From JAWLBW01 sp041687475 (GTDB lineage: Bacteria > J088 > JAWLBW01): 26,016 nucleotides of DNA. Of the stretch, positions 8,413 to 17,210 are shown piece after piece. How positions within the stretch are numbered: the first letter of the stretch is position 1; each line of letters starts with the position of its first letter. The notes below the pieces were generated by a model. It did no database searches. It worked only from the letters and a program-made list of their open reading frames with translations, and was not told the DNA's origin. The DNA is taken from contig JAWLBW010000022.1 in assembly GCA_041687475.1 (NCBI GenBank), positions 1-26,016 of the forward strand. The letters are read 5' to 3'. The position numbers were made by a program, and so were the translations under genes.

Positions 8413-8928
8413 ATGACGAAATCTTTGATTCGTTCGTTTGCCGTGGCGGCTGCCGCGGTGATGGTTATCGTACCTGCCGGTAAGGCGTTGGCCGCCTCTG
8501 CGCAGGGAACGGCCTCGGCCACCATCGTGCAGGCAATCGGTATTTCGGCGGGCGACGCGCTGCGTTTCGGTAATGCGGCTCCCGACGCCGTCAATCCGGG
8601 CACGGTCATCGTCGGCACCGATGGTTCGCGCAGCAACACCGGCGGCGTAACCCTGTCGGAAATGGCGGCCTACGGCGCCGCAAGCTTCGAGGTATCGGGC
8701 GATCCGAACGCAACGTACACGATTACCCTTCCGGCGTCCATCCTGCTGAGCGACGGCGGTGAGAACCAGATGACGGTCGATGGTTTCGTCAGTAATCCGA
8801 ACGGTACGGGCACGCTCAGTGGTGCGGGGTCGCAGACCATTAACGTCGGCGCCACCCTGAACGTTTCGGCCGGTCAGGCAACGGGCAGCTACTCGGGTAC
8901 TTTTGAGGTCAGCGTCGACTACAACTGA
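8413..8928 (+). CDS. Secreted DUF4402-domain protein, probable fimbria-like structural subunit
   Basis: A 171-residue exported protein. A signal peptide covers about residues 1-28 (KSLIR, hydrophobic core, cleavage near KALA-A). The mature part is a Ser/Thr/Gly-rich beta protein typical of DUF4402: an early SATIVQAIGISAGDALRFG segment, a central TYTITLP strand, and a final YSGTFEVSVDYN strand. The last strand with its alternating pattern is the kind that PapD-like chaperones can bind. A chaperone and an usher-like gene follow, so a surface structural role is inferred. It has a strong ribosome binding site (AGGAG, 8401-8405) and an 11-bp intercistronic hairpin after its stop, as expected for the most abundant product of such an operon. 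Confidence 0.85.
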   Translation: MTKSLIRSFAVAAAAVMVIVPAGKALAASAQGTASATIVQAIGISAGDALRFGNAAPDAVNPGTVIVGTDGSRSNTGGVTLSEMAAYGAASFEVSGDPNATYTITLPASILLSDGGENQMTVDGFVSNPNGTGTLSGAGSQTINVGATLNVSAGQATGSYSGTFEVSVDYN

Positions 8929-8944
8929 CTCCGCTCGCATGGAA

Positions 8945-8970
8945 AGCCGCCGCGACTCATCGCGGCGGCT
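8945..8970 (+). promoter_or_regulatory. Intercistronic stem-loop between the subunit and chaperone genes
   Basis: A perfect 11-bp GC-rich stem (AGCCGCCGCGA, loop CTCA, TCGCGGCGGCT) has no T-tract after it. That suits an mRNA 3'-end stabiliser or partial attenuator more than a full terminator. It would let the structural subunit be made in excess over chaperone and usher. Confidence 0.7.
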
Positions 8971-8991
8971 GTTCCGTCAACGGTCAATCAC

Positions 8992-9816
8992 ATGAAATTG
9001 ATTCTGAGCACGTTGGTTGTACTTGCTGCGTCCGTTCTCATGGCTGCAGATACCCATGCAGCGGGCAACCTGGCCGTCATGCCCACGCGCGTGATGTTTG
9101 AAGGAAGGGAGCGTACCGCCGAGGTCAGCCTGACCAATACCGGCGATGAAGAATCCATCTACCGGCTCGCGCTCGTCAACCGGCGCATGACAGCCGGGGG
9201 AAGTCTGGTCGATGTCGCCGACAAGCCGCTGCCGGGCGAACGATTCGCCGACGGCCTGGTGCGCTTTTCTCCGCGTCAGGTCGTGCTTAAGCCCGGCGAA
9301 TCGCAGGTCGTTCGCCTGCAGCTCAGGCGACCGGCCGGACTTGAAGCAGGCGAGTACCGGTCGCACCTGGCCTTCCGCGCCGTGCCGCGCGAGAGTGGAC
9401 CGCCCGCTGCAGAAGGAAGAGAGTTCCGTGTCACGCTTACGCCCATCTACGGCGTCTCCATTCCGGTTATCGTGCGTCACGGCGAGCTGGGCGCCGATGT
9501 CGGCATTCGCGGCCTCACATTACTGCGCGATCGGCGGCGTTCGCTGCGAAAAGTCGCGTTTACGCTTACGCGTGAGGGCGGTCAATCGGTTTACGGCGAT
9601 ATCGACGTGAAGTTCGTCGATGAAGCCGGCGGCGAGCGCATTCTTGCCCGGGCAAGAGGGCTTGCTGTATACACCCCCAACGACCGCCGCAAGGTAACGC
9701 TCGATGTCGTCAATGGGGGCGTGGTTGAGGGGGGAACCATCGTCGTTTCCTACCGGCAGAAGCCTGAAGCAGGCGGTCGGGTGCTGGCCGAAGTTTCGGG
9801 TATCGTCGGCAGGTAG
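8992..9816 (+). CDS. PapD-like periplasmic pilus-assembly chaperone
   Basis: A 274-residue protein with a signal peptide (about 1-23, ending DTHA-AG). It then has a PapD N-terminal Ig-like domain: NLAVMPTRVMFEGRERTAEVSLTNTGDE, with FSPRQVVLKPGESQVVRLQLR as the family's second landmark, and GEYRSHLAFRAVP. Such chaperones donate a beta strand to subunits in the periplasm and hand them to the usher. No strong ribosome binding site is visible before 8992. Its stop is 5 bp from the usher start, so the two are probably translated together. Confidence 0.88.
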   Translation: MKLILSTLVVLAASVLMAADTHAAGNLAVMPTRVMFEGRERTAEVSLTNTGDEESIYRLALVNRRMTAGGSLVDVADKPLPGERFADGLVRFSPRQVVLKPGESQVVRLQLRRPAGLEAGEYRSHLAFRAVPRESGPPAAEGREFRVTLTPIYGVSIPVIVRHGELGADVGIRGLTLLRDRRRSLRKVAFTLTREGGQSVYGDIDVKFVDEAGGERILARARGLAVYTPNDRRKVTLDVVNGGVVEGGTIVVSYRQKPEAGGRVLAEVSGIVGR

Positions 9817-9821
9817 CCGCC

Positions 9822-12800
9822 ATGGAGATGCCGGGACGGTTGCGTCGTGCTCTTCTGCTCTGGTGCCTGTTGTGCATTCTGCCGGTAAGCATCGCAAGGC
9901 AGGTGGGCGCCTCGGCGGTAGACGATGAGCTTCTTCTCGTGAAGGTCAGGCTTGGCAACCATACCTTCGACGAGGTAATGGCGCTGACCCGCGGCGCAAG
10001 CGGTGACTGGTTTATCGATCTCGGCGCCATCGCGCAATTACTCGATCTCGCCGTGAACGTTCACGACGGCGGGGCGAGCGGCTTCGTCGTCGACGAGACC
10101 AGGACATTCGTTCTCAACTTGCACGAGAGCCGCGTGATTTATGAGAACGGGGCTGCCGAAGCGTTGGGCGTCGACGAGGTGCGTTCAGACGGCGATGGTT
10201 TGCAGGTTCGCCTCAGGTCCGTGGCGAAATGGTGGCCGGTCGGCCTGACGGTCGATCCGCTGCGGGCGGTGCTCATCGTTGCCCCCCGTGAACAGCTGCC
10301 GATCCAGGCCCGCTGGGCCCGTGAAGCGCGGGCGCGGCGTCTTCGTCAGGCGTCGCCCGCCCCCGTCGGGTATCCGGTACGCGAGAACCCGCCCGGTCTG
10401 ATCGGTGTTCCCTTTCTCGATCAGTCGCTTCGATACCGGGTAAGCGTGCTGCCGGGCGGTGATTCGCCCCGGCACGACCTGCAATATACCGCGTTTCTGA
10501 CCGCCGACCTGCTGCATACCGATGCGCGCCTGTTTCTGGCCGGCGGCAACAGCGACCCGCTTCGCGATGTACGGTTTACCATGGCGCGCGTCGACCCCGG
10601 GGGGCGCCTGCTTGGTCCGATGATGGCAAGGCAGGTCGAAGTGGGACATTACGAGGTTCCGGGCATTTCGCCCATCTCGTTTCCCGCCCTCAACCTGGGC
10701 GTTCACGCCACGAATCAGCCCCTGCACGCACAGACCGCGACGGAAAGCTATTCGCTGCGCGGCGATGTACCCCCGGGCTGGGAGGTCGAGCTGTACGACA
10801 ACGGGCAGTTGCTCGGTTGGCAGAGAGCAGGTGGGAACGGACGCTATGCGTTCGACGATCTTCTGCTGACCCCGGGCATGAACCGTTTCCGCATTGTCTT
10901 ATATGGGCCCCAGGGGCAGATTCGCGAAGAGCAACGCATCGTGAATCTCGGCGAGAGCCTCGCTCCCCTCGGAGAAGCACGCTATCGCCTTACCGCCGGG
11001 GTCGACGAGGCCGGCATGCCGCACACCGTCAACGAATTCGACTATGGCCTGGCACGCGGCGTTTCACTGGGGCTCGGCGCCGTGAGCCTCGCCCATGGCG
11101 GAACGCAGCGCACCTACGGTCTGTTGAGAACCCGCGTCGCCTGGAAATCGCTGTACGGTGTGACCTCGCTCCTTGCCGCCGACGACGGCGGATGGGGCGC
11201 GTCGGCTTCGCTGCAGGCGGGCGTCGGCAACTTCGACCTGCGCCTGGCCCACAGCCGCTTCCGGAACGAGTTCACAAGCGAGTTGGTGCCCCTGTCACCC
11301 GAGCCTACGCTGCACCGCAGCGAAATCGGCCTGGAAACATACATTCCGAGGCGCGACCGTCCGTTCATTCGCATCGGCCAGTCTGCGGGGCTCGATACGA
11401 GCGTTTCGGGCAAACGGCAGCTCGGCCTTACCAACCGGGCTTCGACCACCATCGGGGCTTGGTCTCTCGGTCACCAGATATACGCCTGGTTGTATGACGA
11501 GACCGACCCGTTGGGCACGGGCGGCCTGCAGCTCAGTCGACGTATCGGTACGCTCGGGGTTTCGGCACAGCTGAATTACCGGGTTTTTCCCCAACTCCTG
11601 GCCGAATCGCTTTCCGTACAGCTCTCGCGCCGCATGAGCGAGGGTTACTACGGTACCCTGGGCGTTCTGCAGCGGCTCGACACGGCGCATTCCGTGTTTC
11701 AGTCGACCCTCGATAAGACGGTGGGCGCTTTTGCCGCCGGCGTGCAGGCATCGGTGGCCACCAACGGAACCTTGACTGCAAGCGTGCGCGTTTCGACAGG
11801 CATCGGGCACGATACCAATCGCTCGCGTTGGTTTGCCGATGCCCGGCCGGTCGCCAATACCGGAACGGTGTCGGCCCTTGTGTTTCACGATGCCGACGGA
11901 AACGGCCGGTTCGACGAGGGGGAAGTGCCGATCGAGGGGGTGGGGTTCGATATCGACGGGGCCTGGAACGAGGTGCGCACCGACGAAGAGGGCACGGCCA
12001 CGCTCTCGCACCTGCCGGTTTACCGTTCGCTCGACCTGCGTATCAAACCTTCGACGCTGCCCGATAGCGCGATGTTGCCCGTCGATGAAGGCATCGGCGT
12101 CGTACCCCGACCCGGCGCCGTATATGTCTGGCGTATACCGGTGGTGCTGACCGGCGAAGTCGACGGCACGGTGTATCGGCCCTGGGGGCCGGGTAAGCGG
12201 GCTGTCGGCGGCATAACCGTTGTGCTTACCGATTCTCGGGGCAGGGTGGTAAAGGAAACCGTGACCGCCTGGGACGGTTACTACCTTTTCCACGGAATAC
12301 CACCCGGCGACTACCGGGTTGCCGCCCACGCGAATTCGCGCCGCCTCGATGCCCTGCGAACCGAATCTACGGCGCTGACCATTACCGCCGCCGGCGACAT
12401 CGTAGACGGAGTGAACCTTCTGGCCGATACTCCCATTGCGCCCGACGAACTCCGGAGCCACACCGAAGAAATTGTGCGGGAAATGCTGCAAGGCCGTACT
12501 GTGGTGTTGCGCGAGCCCGCCTTTCTTTCGGGTGAAAGCGAGTTTCTTCCCCACCAGAGGCAGCTGCTCGAAGCCCTGGCCGAAGAGCTTCGGCACTATC
12601 CCGACCTGGAGTTTGAAGTGCATTTCGGCGTCGAGGCCGAGGGTAACCCGGCGGTCGTGCGCAACCTCACGCATGCCCGCGCCCGGGCGACGTCGGAGCT
12701 CATTCGGCGAAGCGGCCTTTCTGCCCGGACGGTTCCCAATGTAGAAGATGTTGTTGCCGTGTACGACGGCATACGAGAGGCCCGCAACTGGCTCGAACTG

Positions 12801-12899
12801 CGGCCGACCCCGACGTTGTCGGTACCCACGAGTGCCCGTTCAGATGCGTCGGAAGCAGCACCGTGCATCCCCTCCGGCGCGTCTGCAGGCGTATGTTGA
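9822..12899 (+). CDS. Usher-like outer-membrane protein with Ig-like/regulatory repeats and OmpA-like tail
   Basis: A 1025-residue exported protein. After a signal peptide (about 1-30) come an N-terminal region (35-200), a segment VPPGWEVELYDNGQLLG...GMNRFRIVLYGPQG (316-364) typical of large usher/TcfC-like proteins, and a long beta-rich barrel-like part (380-670). A SdrB-like calcium-type loop FHDADGNGRFDEGEVPIEG (688-706) follows, then a carboxypeptidase-regulatory-like domain (about 778-868). The end (895-990) resembles an OmpA peptidoglycan-binding domain, with NLTHARARATSELIRRSGL in place of the usual NxxLSxxRA signature. It probably secretes or anchors the DUF4402 subunit. The final 30 residues are low complexity. 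Family is moderately sure, exact domain borders are not. Confidence 0.8.
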   Translation: MEMPGRLRRALLLWCLLCILPVSIARQVGASAVDDELLLVKVRLGNHTFDEVMALTRGASGDWFIDLGAIAQLLDLAVNVHDGGASGFVVDETRTFVLNLHESRVIYENGAAEALGVDEVRSDGDGLQVRLRSVAKWWPVGLTVDPLRAVLIVAPREQLPIQARWAREARARRLRQASPAPVGYPVRENPPGLIGVPFLDQSLRYRVSVLPGGDSPRHDLQYTAFLTADLLHTDARLFLAGGNSDPLRDVRFTMARVDPGGRLLGPMMARQVEVGHYEVPGISPISFPALNLGVHATNQPLHAQTATESYSLRGDVPPGWEVELYDNGQLLGWQRAGGNGRYAFDDLLLTPGMNRFRIVLYGPQGQIREEQRIVNLGESLAPLGEARYRLTAGVDEAGMPHTVNEFDYGLARGVSLGLGAVSLAHGGTQRTYGLLRTRVAWKSLYGVTSLLAADDGGWGASASLQAGVGNFDLRLAHSRFRNEFTSELVPLSPEPTLHRSEIGLETYIPRRDRPFIRIGQSAGLDTSVSGKRQLGLTNRASTTIGAWSLGHQIYAWLYDETDPLGTGGLQLSRRIGTLGVSAQLNYRVFPQLLAESLSVQLSRRMSEGYYGTLGVLQRLDTAHSVFQSTLDKTVGAFAAGVQASVATNGTLTASVRVSTGIGHDTNRSRWFADARPVANTGTVSALVFHDADGNGRFDEGEVPIEGVGFDIDGAWNEVRTDEEGTATLSHLPVYRSLDLRIKPSTLPDSAMLPVDEGIGVVPRPGAVYVWRIPVVLTGEVDGTVYRPWGPGKRAVGGITVVLTDSRGRVVKETVTAWDGYYLFHGIPPGDYRVAAHANSRRLDALRTESTALTITAAGDIVDGVNLLADTPIAPDELRSHTEEIVREMLQGRTVVLREPAFLSGESEFLPHQRQLLEALAEELRHYPDLEFEVHFGVEAEGNPAVVRNLTHARARATSELIRRSGLSARTVPNVEDVVAVYDGIREARNWLELRPTPTLSVPTSARSDASEAAPCIPSGASAGVC

Positions 12900-13014
12900 G
12901 GCGATCCATGTCGACCGTTTCGGTGCACGGTCATTTCGCCCCATGGCCGTATTCCACCCCGGCGCTCAGCCTCCGGTGCTACACTGTGAGAATCGGATGC
13001 CACAGGGAGGCGAC

Positions 13015-14307
13015 ATGGCCGGTACTCCAGCACGGACTTCAATCGATAAGCGAACCCGGCACGTACGCTTAAGGGGGAAGGGGGCTCTGCCCGCCCTTGC
13101 AGCAGGCCTTTCCTTCGTCGCCTGCGCCAGTTTCGGCGGTACGCCCGAAGGTAGCCGCCTTCACACCATGCAGGCTTCGCCGAACTATGCCGAAGGCGTG
13201 TTCGTTAACCGTTTGCCTACCGAGACCGACTTCGGCTTTGCCGAGGGGCTTGCTTTGCTGCGCGAGGCGCTGTCGGGGCCGCAGATTCGCGAGCCCGAAG
13301 AGCCGGTAAACGTCGTTGCCCTTTCAGCCGCCGACCTGCAGGGAGCCGCCAGCGACGATCTACGCGTGCGCTGGCTTGGCCACTCGACGCTGCTCATCGA
13401 AATCGAGGGAAAGCGCATTCTGACCGATCCCATCTGGTCTGAACGGGCATCGCCGGTACGTTTCGCCGGGCCGAAGCGCTTCCAGCCGCCGGTCGTTGCG
13501 TTCGCAGACTTGCCTCGCATCGATGCGGTGCTCATCTCGCACGACCATTACGACCATCTCGACGTCGAAACCATTCGTATGCTTGGCGAACGCCGGGTGC
13601 CCATTTTCGTTCCCCTCGGCGTGGGCGCGCATCTCGAGCGCTGGGGCATTGCCCGGGCGCAGATTCGTGAGTACGACTGGTGGCAGGAAGCCGAATTGGA
13701 TGGGTTGCGAATTGCATGCACGCCGGCCCGTCACTTTTCGGGCCGCAGCCTGACCGACCGTAATGAAACGCTCTGGGCGTCGTGGGCCGTCATCGGCCAG
13801 CGCCGTCGCGTATTCTTCAGCGGCGACACCGGACTCTTTCCCGAGTTTGAAGATATCGGCCGGCGCCACGGACCGTTCGACATGACCTTTCTCGAGGTCG
13901 GCGCCTACAACACACGCTGGGCAAACGTACACATGGGGCCCGAACAGGCCGTCATGGCGCACAAAGCCCTGGGGGGAAGGGTACTGGTGCCCATACACTG
14001 GGGCCTCTTCAACCTGGCCCTGCATACGTGGACGGAGCCGGCCGAACGCCTGCTCGCCGCGGCCGGTCAGTCGGGTATCACGCTGGCGTTGCCGCGGCCC
14101 GGTGAAGCGCTCGAACCGGCCGAATGGTACGCCAACGAGCGCTGGTGGCCCGCCATTCCCTGGCAGACCGCGCACGAGGCGCCCGTGCGCTCGTCGCATA
14201 TGCCGGCCGAGTGGCTGGCGCGATACGGTCCTTTCAGCAAGCCCGACGCAAGACGGGTCGTCGAGGCGGCATCGAAACCTGCGGCGCCCGCCGTGTCAGG
14301 CAACTGA
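13015..14307 (+). CDS. NAPE-PLD-like metallo-beta-lactamase-fold hydrolase
   Basis: A 430-residue member of the MBL-fold family that includes UlaG and N-acyl-phosphatidylethanolamine phospholipase D. Signatures are RVRWLGHSTLLIEIEGKRILTDPIWSERASP, the metal motif HDHYDH (H176, H178, D180, H181), a later TPARHFSGRS histidine, FFSGDTG, and VPIHWG. The start at 13015 follows GGGAGG at 13005-13010; the frame is open further upstream but overlaps the usher gene. The N-terminus (AALPALAAGLSFVAC-like) suggests a membrane or lipoprotein signal with C37 as possible lipid site, though the lipobox is poor and preceded by a charged extension. Substrate is unknown; a phosphodiester lipid is only a family-based guess. 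Confidence 0.88.
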   Translation: MAGTPARTSIDKRTRHVRLRGKGALPALAAGLSFVACASFGGTPEGSRLHTMQASPNYAEGVFVNRLPTETDFGFAEGLALLREALSGPQIREPEEPVNVVALSAADLQGAASDDLRVRWLGHSTLLIEIEGKRILTDPIWSERASPVRFAGPKRFQPPVVAFADLPRIDAVLISHDHYDHLDVETIRMLGERRVPIFVPLGVGAHLERWGIARAQIREYDWWQEAELDGLRIACTPARHFSGRSLTDRNETLWASWAVIGQRRRVFFSGDTGLFPEFEDIGRRHGPFDMTFLEVGAYNTRWANVHMGPEQAVMAHKALGGRVLVPIHWGLFNLALHTWTEPAERLLAAAGQSGITLALPRPGEALEPAEWYANERWWPAIPWQTAHEAPVRSSHMPAEWLARYGPFSKPDARRVVEAASKPAAPAVSGN

Positions 14308-14355
14308 AGCTTCCGACGGTGCCTTCTCGGACAAATGCAGCCTTGAAGCCGGCGA

Positions 14356-15630
14356 TTATTCTTCGAGCGCAACGAGCTGGAAAATGTTACCGCCTTCGAA
14401 GTCGGTAAGGAACAGTTCGTTGTTCGAGTTCTTTCCGAAGGCCGGCATCATGAGGTTCCACTGCCCGAGCAGTTCGGGGGCATCGGCGAATTCTTCCGTG
14501 TCTTCGACGGATTCAGGAATTTCCATTTCTTCGGGCAGTTCGAGGCCCCAGATGTTGCCCAGCATGAAATCAAGGAAAATGAGCTTGCCCTCGAGGTCGG
14601 GCAGTGCAGCTCCTTCGTATACGTAGCCGACGTTAATCGACTTTCCGCTCGCTCTGCCGTAGGTGTGCAGCGGAAAGTGGTAGCCTTCTTCGACGCACGG
14701 ATCGATTTCGAGCGTGCAGCGTACGCCTTCCCATTCGACCCAGCCGTAGTTACCGCCCTTTTCGACCAGGTTGACTTCTTCAAGCGAAGAATTGCCTACG
14801 TCGCCGAGGAAGATACGTCCCTGATTGTCGAAGCCGAAGCTCCACGGGTTGCGGAAACCCCAGGCCCAGATTTCGGGCAGGTATCCGGCTTCGCCGACAA
14901 AGGGGTTGTCGGCCGGAACAGCATACTCCTTGCCGCCGGTGGGGTTGTCGACGTCGATGCGAATCATCGAACCCAGCATCGTCATGGGGTTCTGGCCGTT
15001 GTTGTGCGGGTCGCCCTGCGGTCCGCCGTCGCCGAACGCGGTGTAAAGGTAGCCGTCGGGCCCGAAGTGAAGCTGGCCGCCGTGGTGAATGGTCGTGGGT
15101 GCAATGACCGACAGAATTTCGCGCTGGAATTCGGCCGGGCCCGGAAGTCCGTTATCGGTCACGGGCACCTTGTATTCCTCAATGGCGCTGTAGTTGTGAA
15201 TATCGCCGTTGATGAACGTGGCGTAGCTGATATAGACCAGGCGGTTAGTATCGTAGTCGGGGTGAAAGGCGAAACCGACCAGGCCCTGTTCCCACTGCCG
15301 CACATTGACTTCGAGTTCGACCATGACCCTGCGTTCGTGGGTCGTCAGGTTTACCCACTGCACACGCCCCGGCTTTTCGACCACCGCCAGCATATTGTCA
15401 TCGCCGGGAAAAAACTTGGCGCCCACGGGTTCGGTAAACCCCGTCGCAACGGCCTGCAGAGCGACCGAAACGCCCGGCAGCGGCGTCGGGTCGGGCTTGG
15501 GCCACTCTGGGTCGGGCTGGGGCTTCGGTTCGGGTTCTTCGGTCTTCGGCTCGGGTTTCTTGACGACCTCGACCGGGTCGGTGCTGCAGGCAGAAAGAAG
15601 CAGAAGAACGGCAAGAGCTAAAAGAGGCAT
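14356..15630 (-). CDS. PQQ-dependent sugar-dehydrogenase-like (glucose/sorbosone dehydrogenase family) lipoprotein
   Basis: A 424-residue beta-propeller protein. A lipoprotein signal (LLLLSAC, C15) is followed by a Pro/Glu/Lys-rich linker (about 20-52), then the family motifs VATGFTEPVGAKFFPG, GLVGFAFHPDY, HHGGQLHFGPDGYLYTAFGDGG and WAWGFRNPWSFGFD. Members oxidise sugars or related alcohols in the periplasm with PQQ and pass electrons to a cytochrome. The frame is open to 15810, but I start at 15630, where the lipoprotein signal begins; a start at 15705 is possible. It is divergent from a dihaem cytochrome gene, a natural electron acceptor. Substrate and cofactor loading cannot be read from sequence. 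Confidence 0.85.
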   Translation of the reverse strand: MPLLALAVLLLLSACSTDPVEVVKKPEPKTEEPEPKPQPDPEWPKPDPTPLPGVSVALQAVATGFTEPVGAKFFPGDDNMLAVVEKPGRVQWVNLTTHERRVMVELEVNVRQWEQGLVGFAFHPDYDTNRLVYISYATFINGDIHNYSAIEEYKVPVTDNGLPGPAEFQREILSVIAPTTIHHGGQLHFGPDGYLYTAFGDGGPQGDPHNNGQNPMTMLGSMIRIDVDNPTGGKEYAVPADNPFVGEAGYLPEIWAWGFRNPWSFGFDNQGRIFLGDVGNSSLEEVNLVEKGGNYGWVEWEGVRCTLEIDPCVEEGYHFPLHTYGRASGKSINVGYVYEGAALPDLEGKLIFLDFMLGNIWGLELPEEMEIPESVEDTEEFADAPELLGQWNLMMPAFGKNSNNELFLTDFEGGNIFQLVALEE

Positions 15631-15744
15631 GGTGCTGCGTAAAGTAAGCGGTTGGCAGAGTGAGGCGCTCGTGCAGAGCGCCCACGGTCTATGATACTCT
15701 AACATAGTTGCTGAGCTATGAAAAATCAGGAAGGAAACACGGGA

Positions 15745-16833
15745 ATGTTGCAGAAGGTTCTTCGTCTTGCATGGGTTTTGCTGCTGTTCGCTTGTGCCGT
15801 AGAGTCTCATCCTGCGCCCGATGGACCCCAGCGACCGGTTTCGCCGGTCGACTTCGAACTCGCCGGCGTGCCCTTTGAGCGTCTGTCGGAATACGGCCTT
15901 TTCGCCCCCTTGCCCGAGCAGTCGCCGGTTGCGGGCGTGGTGCCGTATGACCTGACGACCCCGCTCTTTTCCGATTACGCCTTCAAGGAACGTTTCCTGT
16001 GGCTACCGGCCGCCACCACGGCTACCTATCGCGACACCGGGGCGTTGGCGTTTCCGGTCGGTACCGTTCTGGTAAAAACCTTCTACTATCCGGAAGACAT
16101 GCGCGAGCCCGCCGGCAGCCGCCGCGTACTCGAAACCCGCCTGCTCATTCACACGCCCGATGGGTGGATCGCCGCCCCCTATCTCTGGGATGAAGACGGA
16201 AAAGACGCACGTCTGGTCGAAGAGGGCGCCGTGGTCGACGTAACCTGGATCGATGACCGGGGGCGGGCGCAGAGTCTGGCCTACGAGGTACCCGACCACC
16301 TTACCTGTGCCGGGTGCCACAAAATCGACGGTGAGTTTCTGCCCATTGGCCCTTCGGCTCGGTTCCTGAACCGAAGCTTCGCTTACGGGCAGGGTGAAGA
16401 GAATCAGCTTGCCTGGTTGCAACGCCACGGCTACCTCGATCTTCTACCCCCGTTGGACGAAGTTCCAAGTGCGGCCGACTGGAACGATACCGGCGCCGAC
16501 CTTGAAGCCCGTGCCACGGCCTACCTCGACATCAACTGCGCCCATTGCCACCAGCCCCGTGGGGTAGCGCGGCACGTGGGGCTCGATTTCCGCTCGGGCG
16601 AATTCGAGCCTGAACGCTACGGCATCTGCGGCTTTCCGCTCCAGCCGGTGCTTGATCCTGAAGTTTACGTAATAGCGCCGGGCAATTCCGAAAAGTCGCT
16701 CCTGCTGCAGCGCCTGGCGAGCACGGAACCCGGTGTGCGTATGCCCGAGCTGGGCCGGCAGATGCAGCACGAAGAGGCGGTCGCGCTCATTCGTACGTGG
16801 ATTGAAAGCCTCGACCACGAGTGCGACGACTGA
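15745..16833 (+). CDS. SO2930-family dihaem c-type cytochrome, lipoprotein
   Basis: A 362-residue periplasmic protein. It has a lipoprotein-type signal (VLLLFAC, C17) and two CxxCH haem-binding motifs, CAGCH at 188-192 and CAHCH at 265-269. M333 in VRMPELG is a likely axial ligand of a haem. The N-terminal 180 residues (LSEYGLFAPL, TPLFSDYAFKERFLWLP, FPVGTVLVKTFYYP) match the SO2930 family extension. ATG 15745 has AGGAAGGAA upstream, which makes it a better start than ATG 15718. It is divergent from a PQQ-type dehydrogenase and probably takes its electrons. Confidence 0.9.
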   Translation: MLQKVLRLAWVLLLFACAVESHPAPDGPQRPVSPVDFELAGVPFERLSEYGLFAPLPEQSPVAGVVPYDLTTPLFSDYAFKERFLWLPAATTATYRDTGALAFPVGTVLVKTFYYPEDMREPAGSRRVLETRLLIHTPDGWIAAPYLWDEDGKDARLVEEGAVVDVTWIDDRGRAQSLAYEVPDHLTCAGCHKIDGEFLPIGPSARFLNRSFAYGQGEENQLAWLQRHGYLDLLPPLDEVPSAADWNDTGADLEARATAYLDINCAHCHQPRGVARHVGLDFRSGEFEPERYGICGFPLQPVLDPEVYVIAPGNSEKSLLLQRLASTEPGVRMPELGRQMQHEEAVALIRTWIESLDHECDD

Positions 16834-16855
16834 TCGTGCAGTGCGGGCCGACGGG

Positions 16856-16897
16856 GTGATAAGTGAGAGGTGATAGGTGAGAGGTGATAGGTGAGAG
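16856..16897. repeat. Three tandem 14-bp repeats
   Basis: The unit GTGATAGGTGAGAG occurs three times head to tail, the first copy with one change (A for G). It lies just after the cytochrome gene in a 375-bp non-coding stretch (16834-17208). The only other structure I see there is the hairpin repeat at 17153. Confidence 0.9.
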
Positions 16898-17152
16898 GTT
16901 GCTCGACCCTTCGCCCATTCTCATGCTCGCCCCTTCCGCTTGTCACCGGCCGTGTCGACTGACCGTGCAGCACGTCGCCCCGAACCCCTTTCGGCATGGC
17001 TCTCAGGTGCGCCTGCGGGGGGAGGGGCCCTGGCGCCCGGCGACGGCATACCGTACGGACGATTCTACGTGCAGGAATATTGACCGCTCTGCCCACCCTG
17101 CAGGACTACAATCCATTCGCCGCCGACATCGGGCAACACGGCTGTCCGGCTC

Positions 17153-17210
17153 ACCCTTCCTCTTGCGAAGAGGAAGGGTACGGTGCCACTCCGGCCGGGG
17201 GGATGGCGTC
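17153..17210. repeat. Hairpin repeat, copy 1
   Basis: A perfect 12-bp stem (ACCCTTCCTCTT, loop GCG, AAGAGGAAGGGT) is followed 11 bp later by a 20-bp conserved tail (17191-17210). A second copy with the same stem and identical tail is at 20672-20729. The tail ends inside the stop codon of the hydrolase gene. As a hairpin it may also help end transcription from either side, though no T-tract is present. Confidence 0.85.

Noticed and set aside
12952..12985. Sigma-70 promoter before the metallo-beta-lactamase-fold gene
   Set aside because: A TACACT -10 is present, but the nearest -35-like hexamer is 22 bp away.
12748..13014. N-terminal extension of the metallo-beta-lactamase-fold protein
   Set aside because: It overlaps the usher gene, and a strong GGGAGG ribosome binding site fixes the start at 13015.
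15631..15810. Longer N-terminus for the PQQ-type dehydrogenase
   Set aside because: It would place the lipoprotein signal 60 residues inside the protein and overlap the divergent cytochrome gene.
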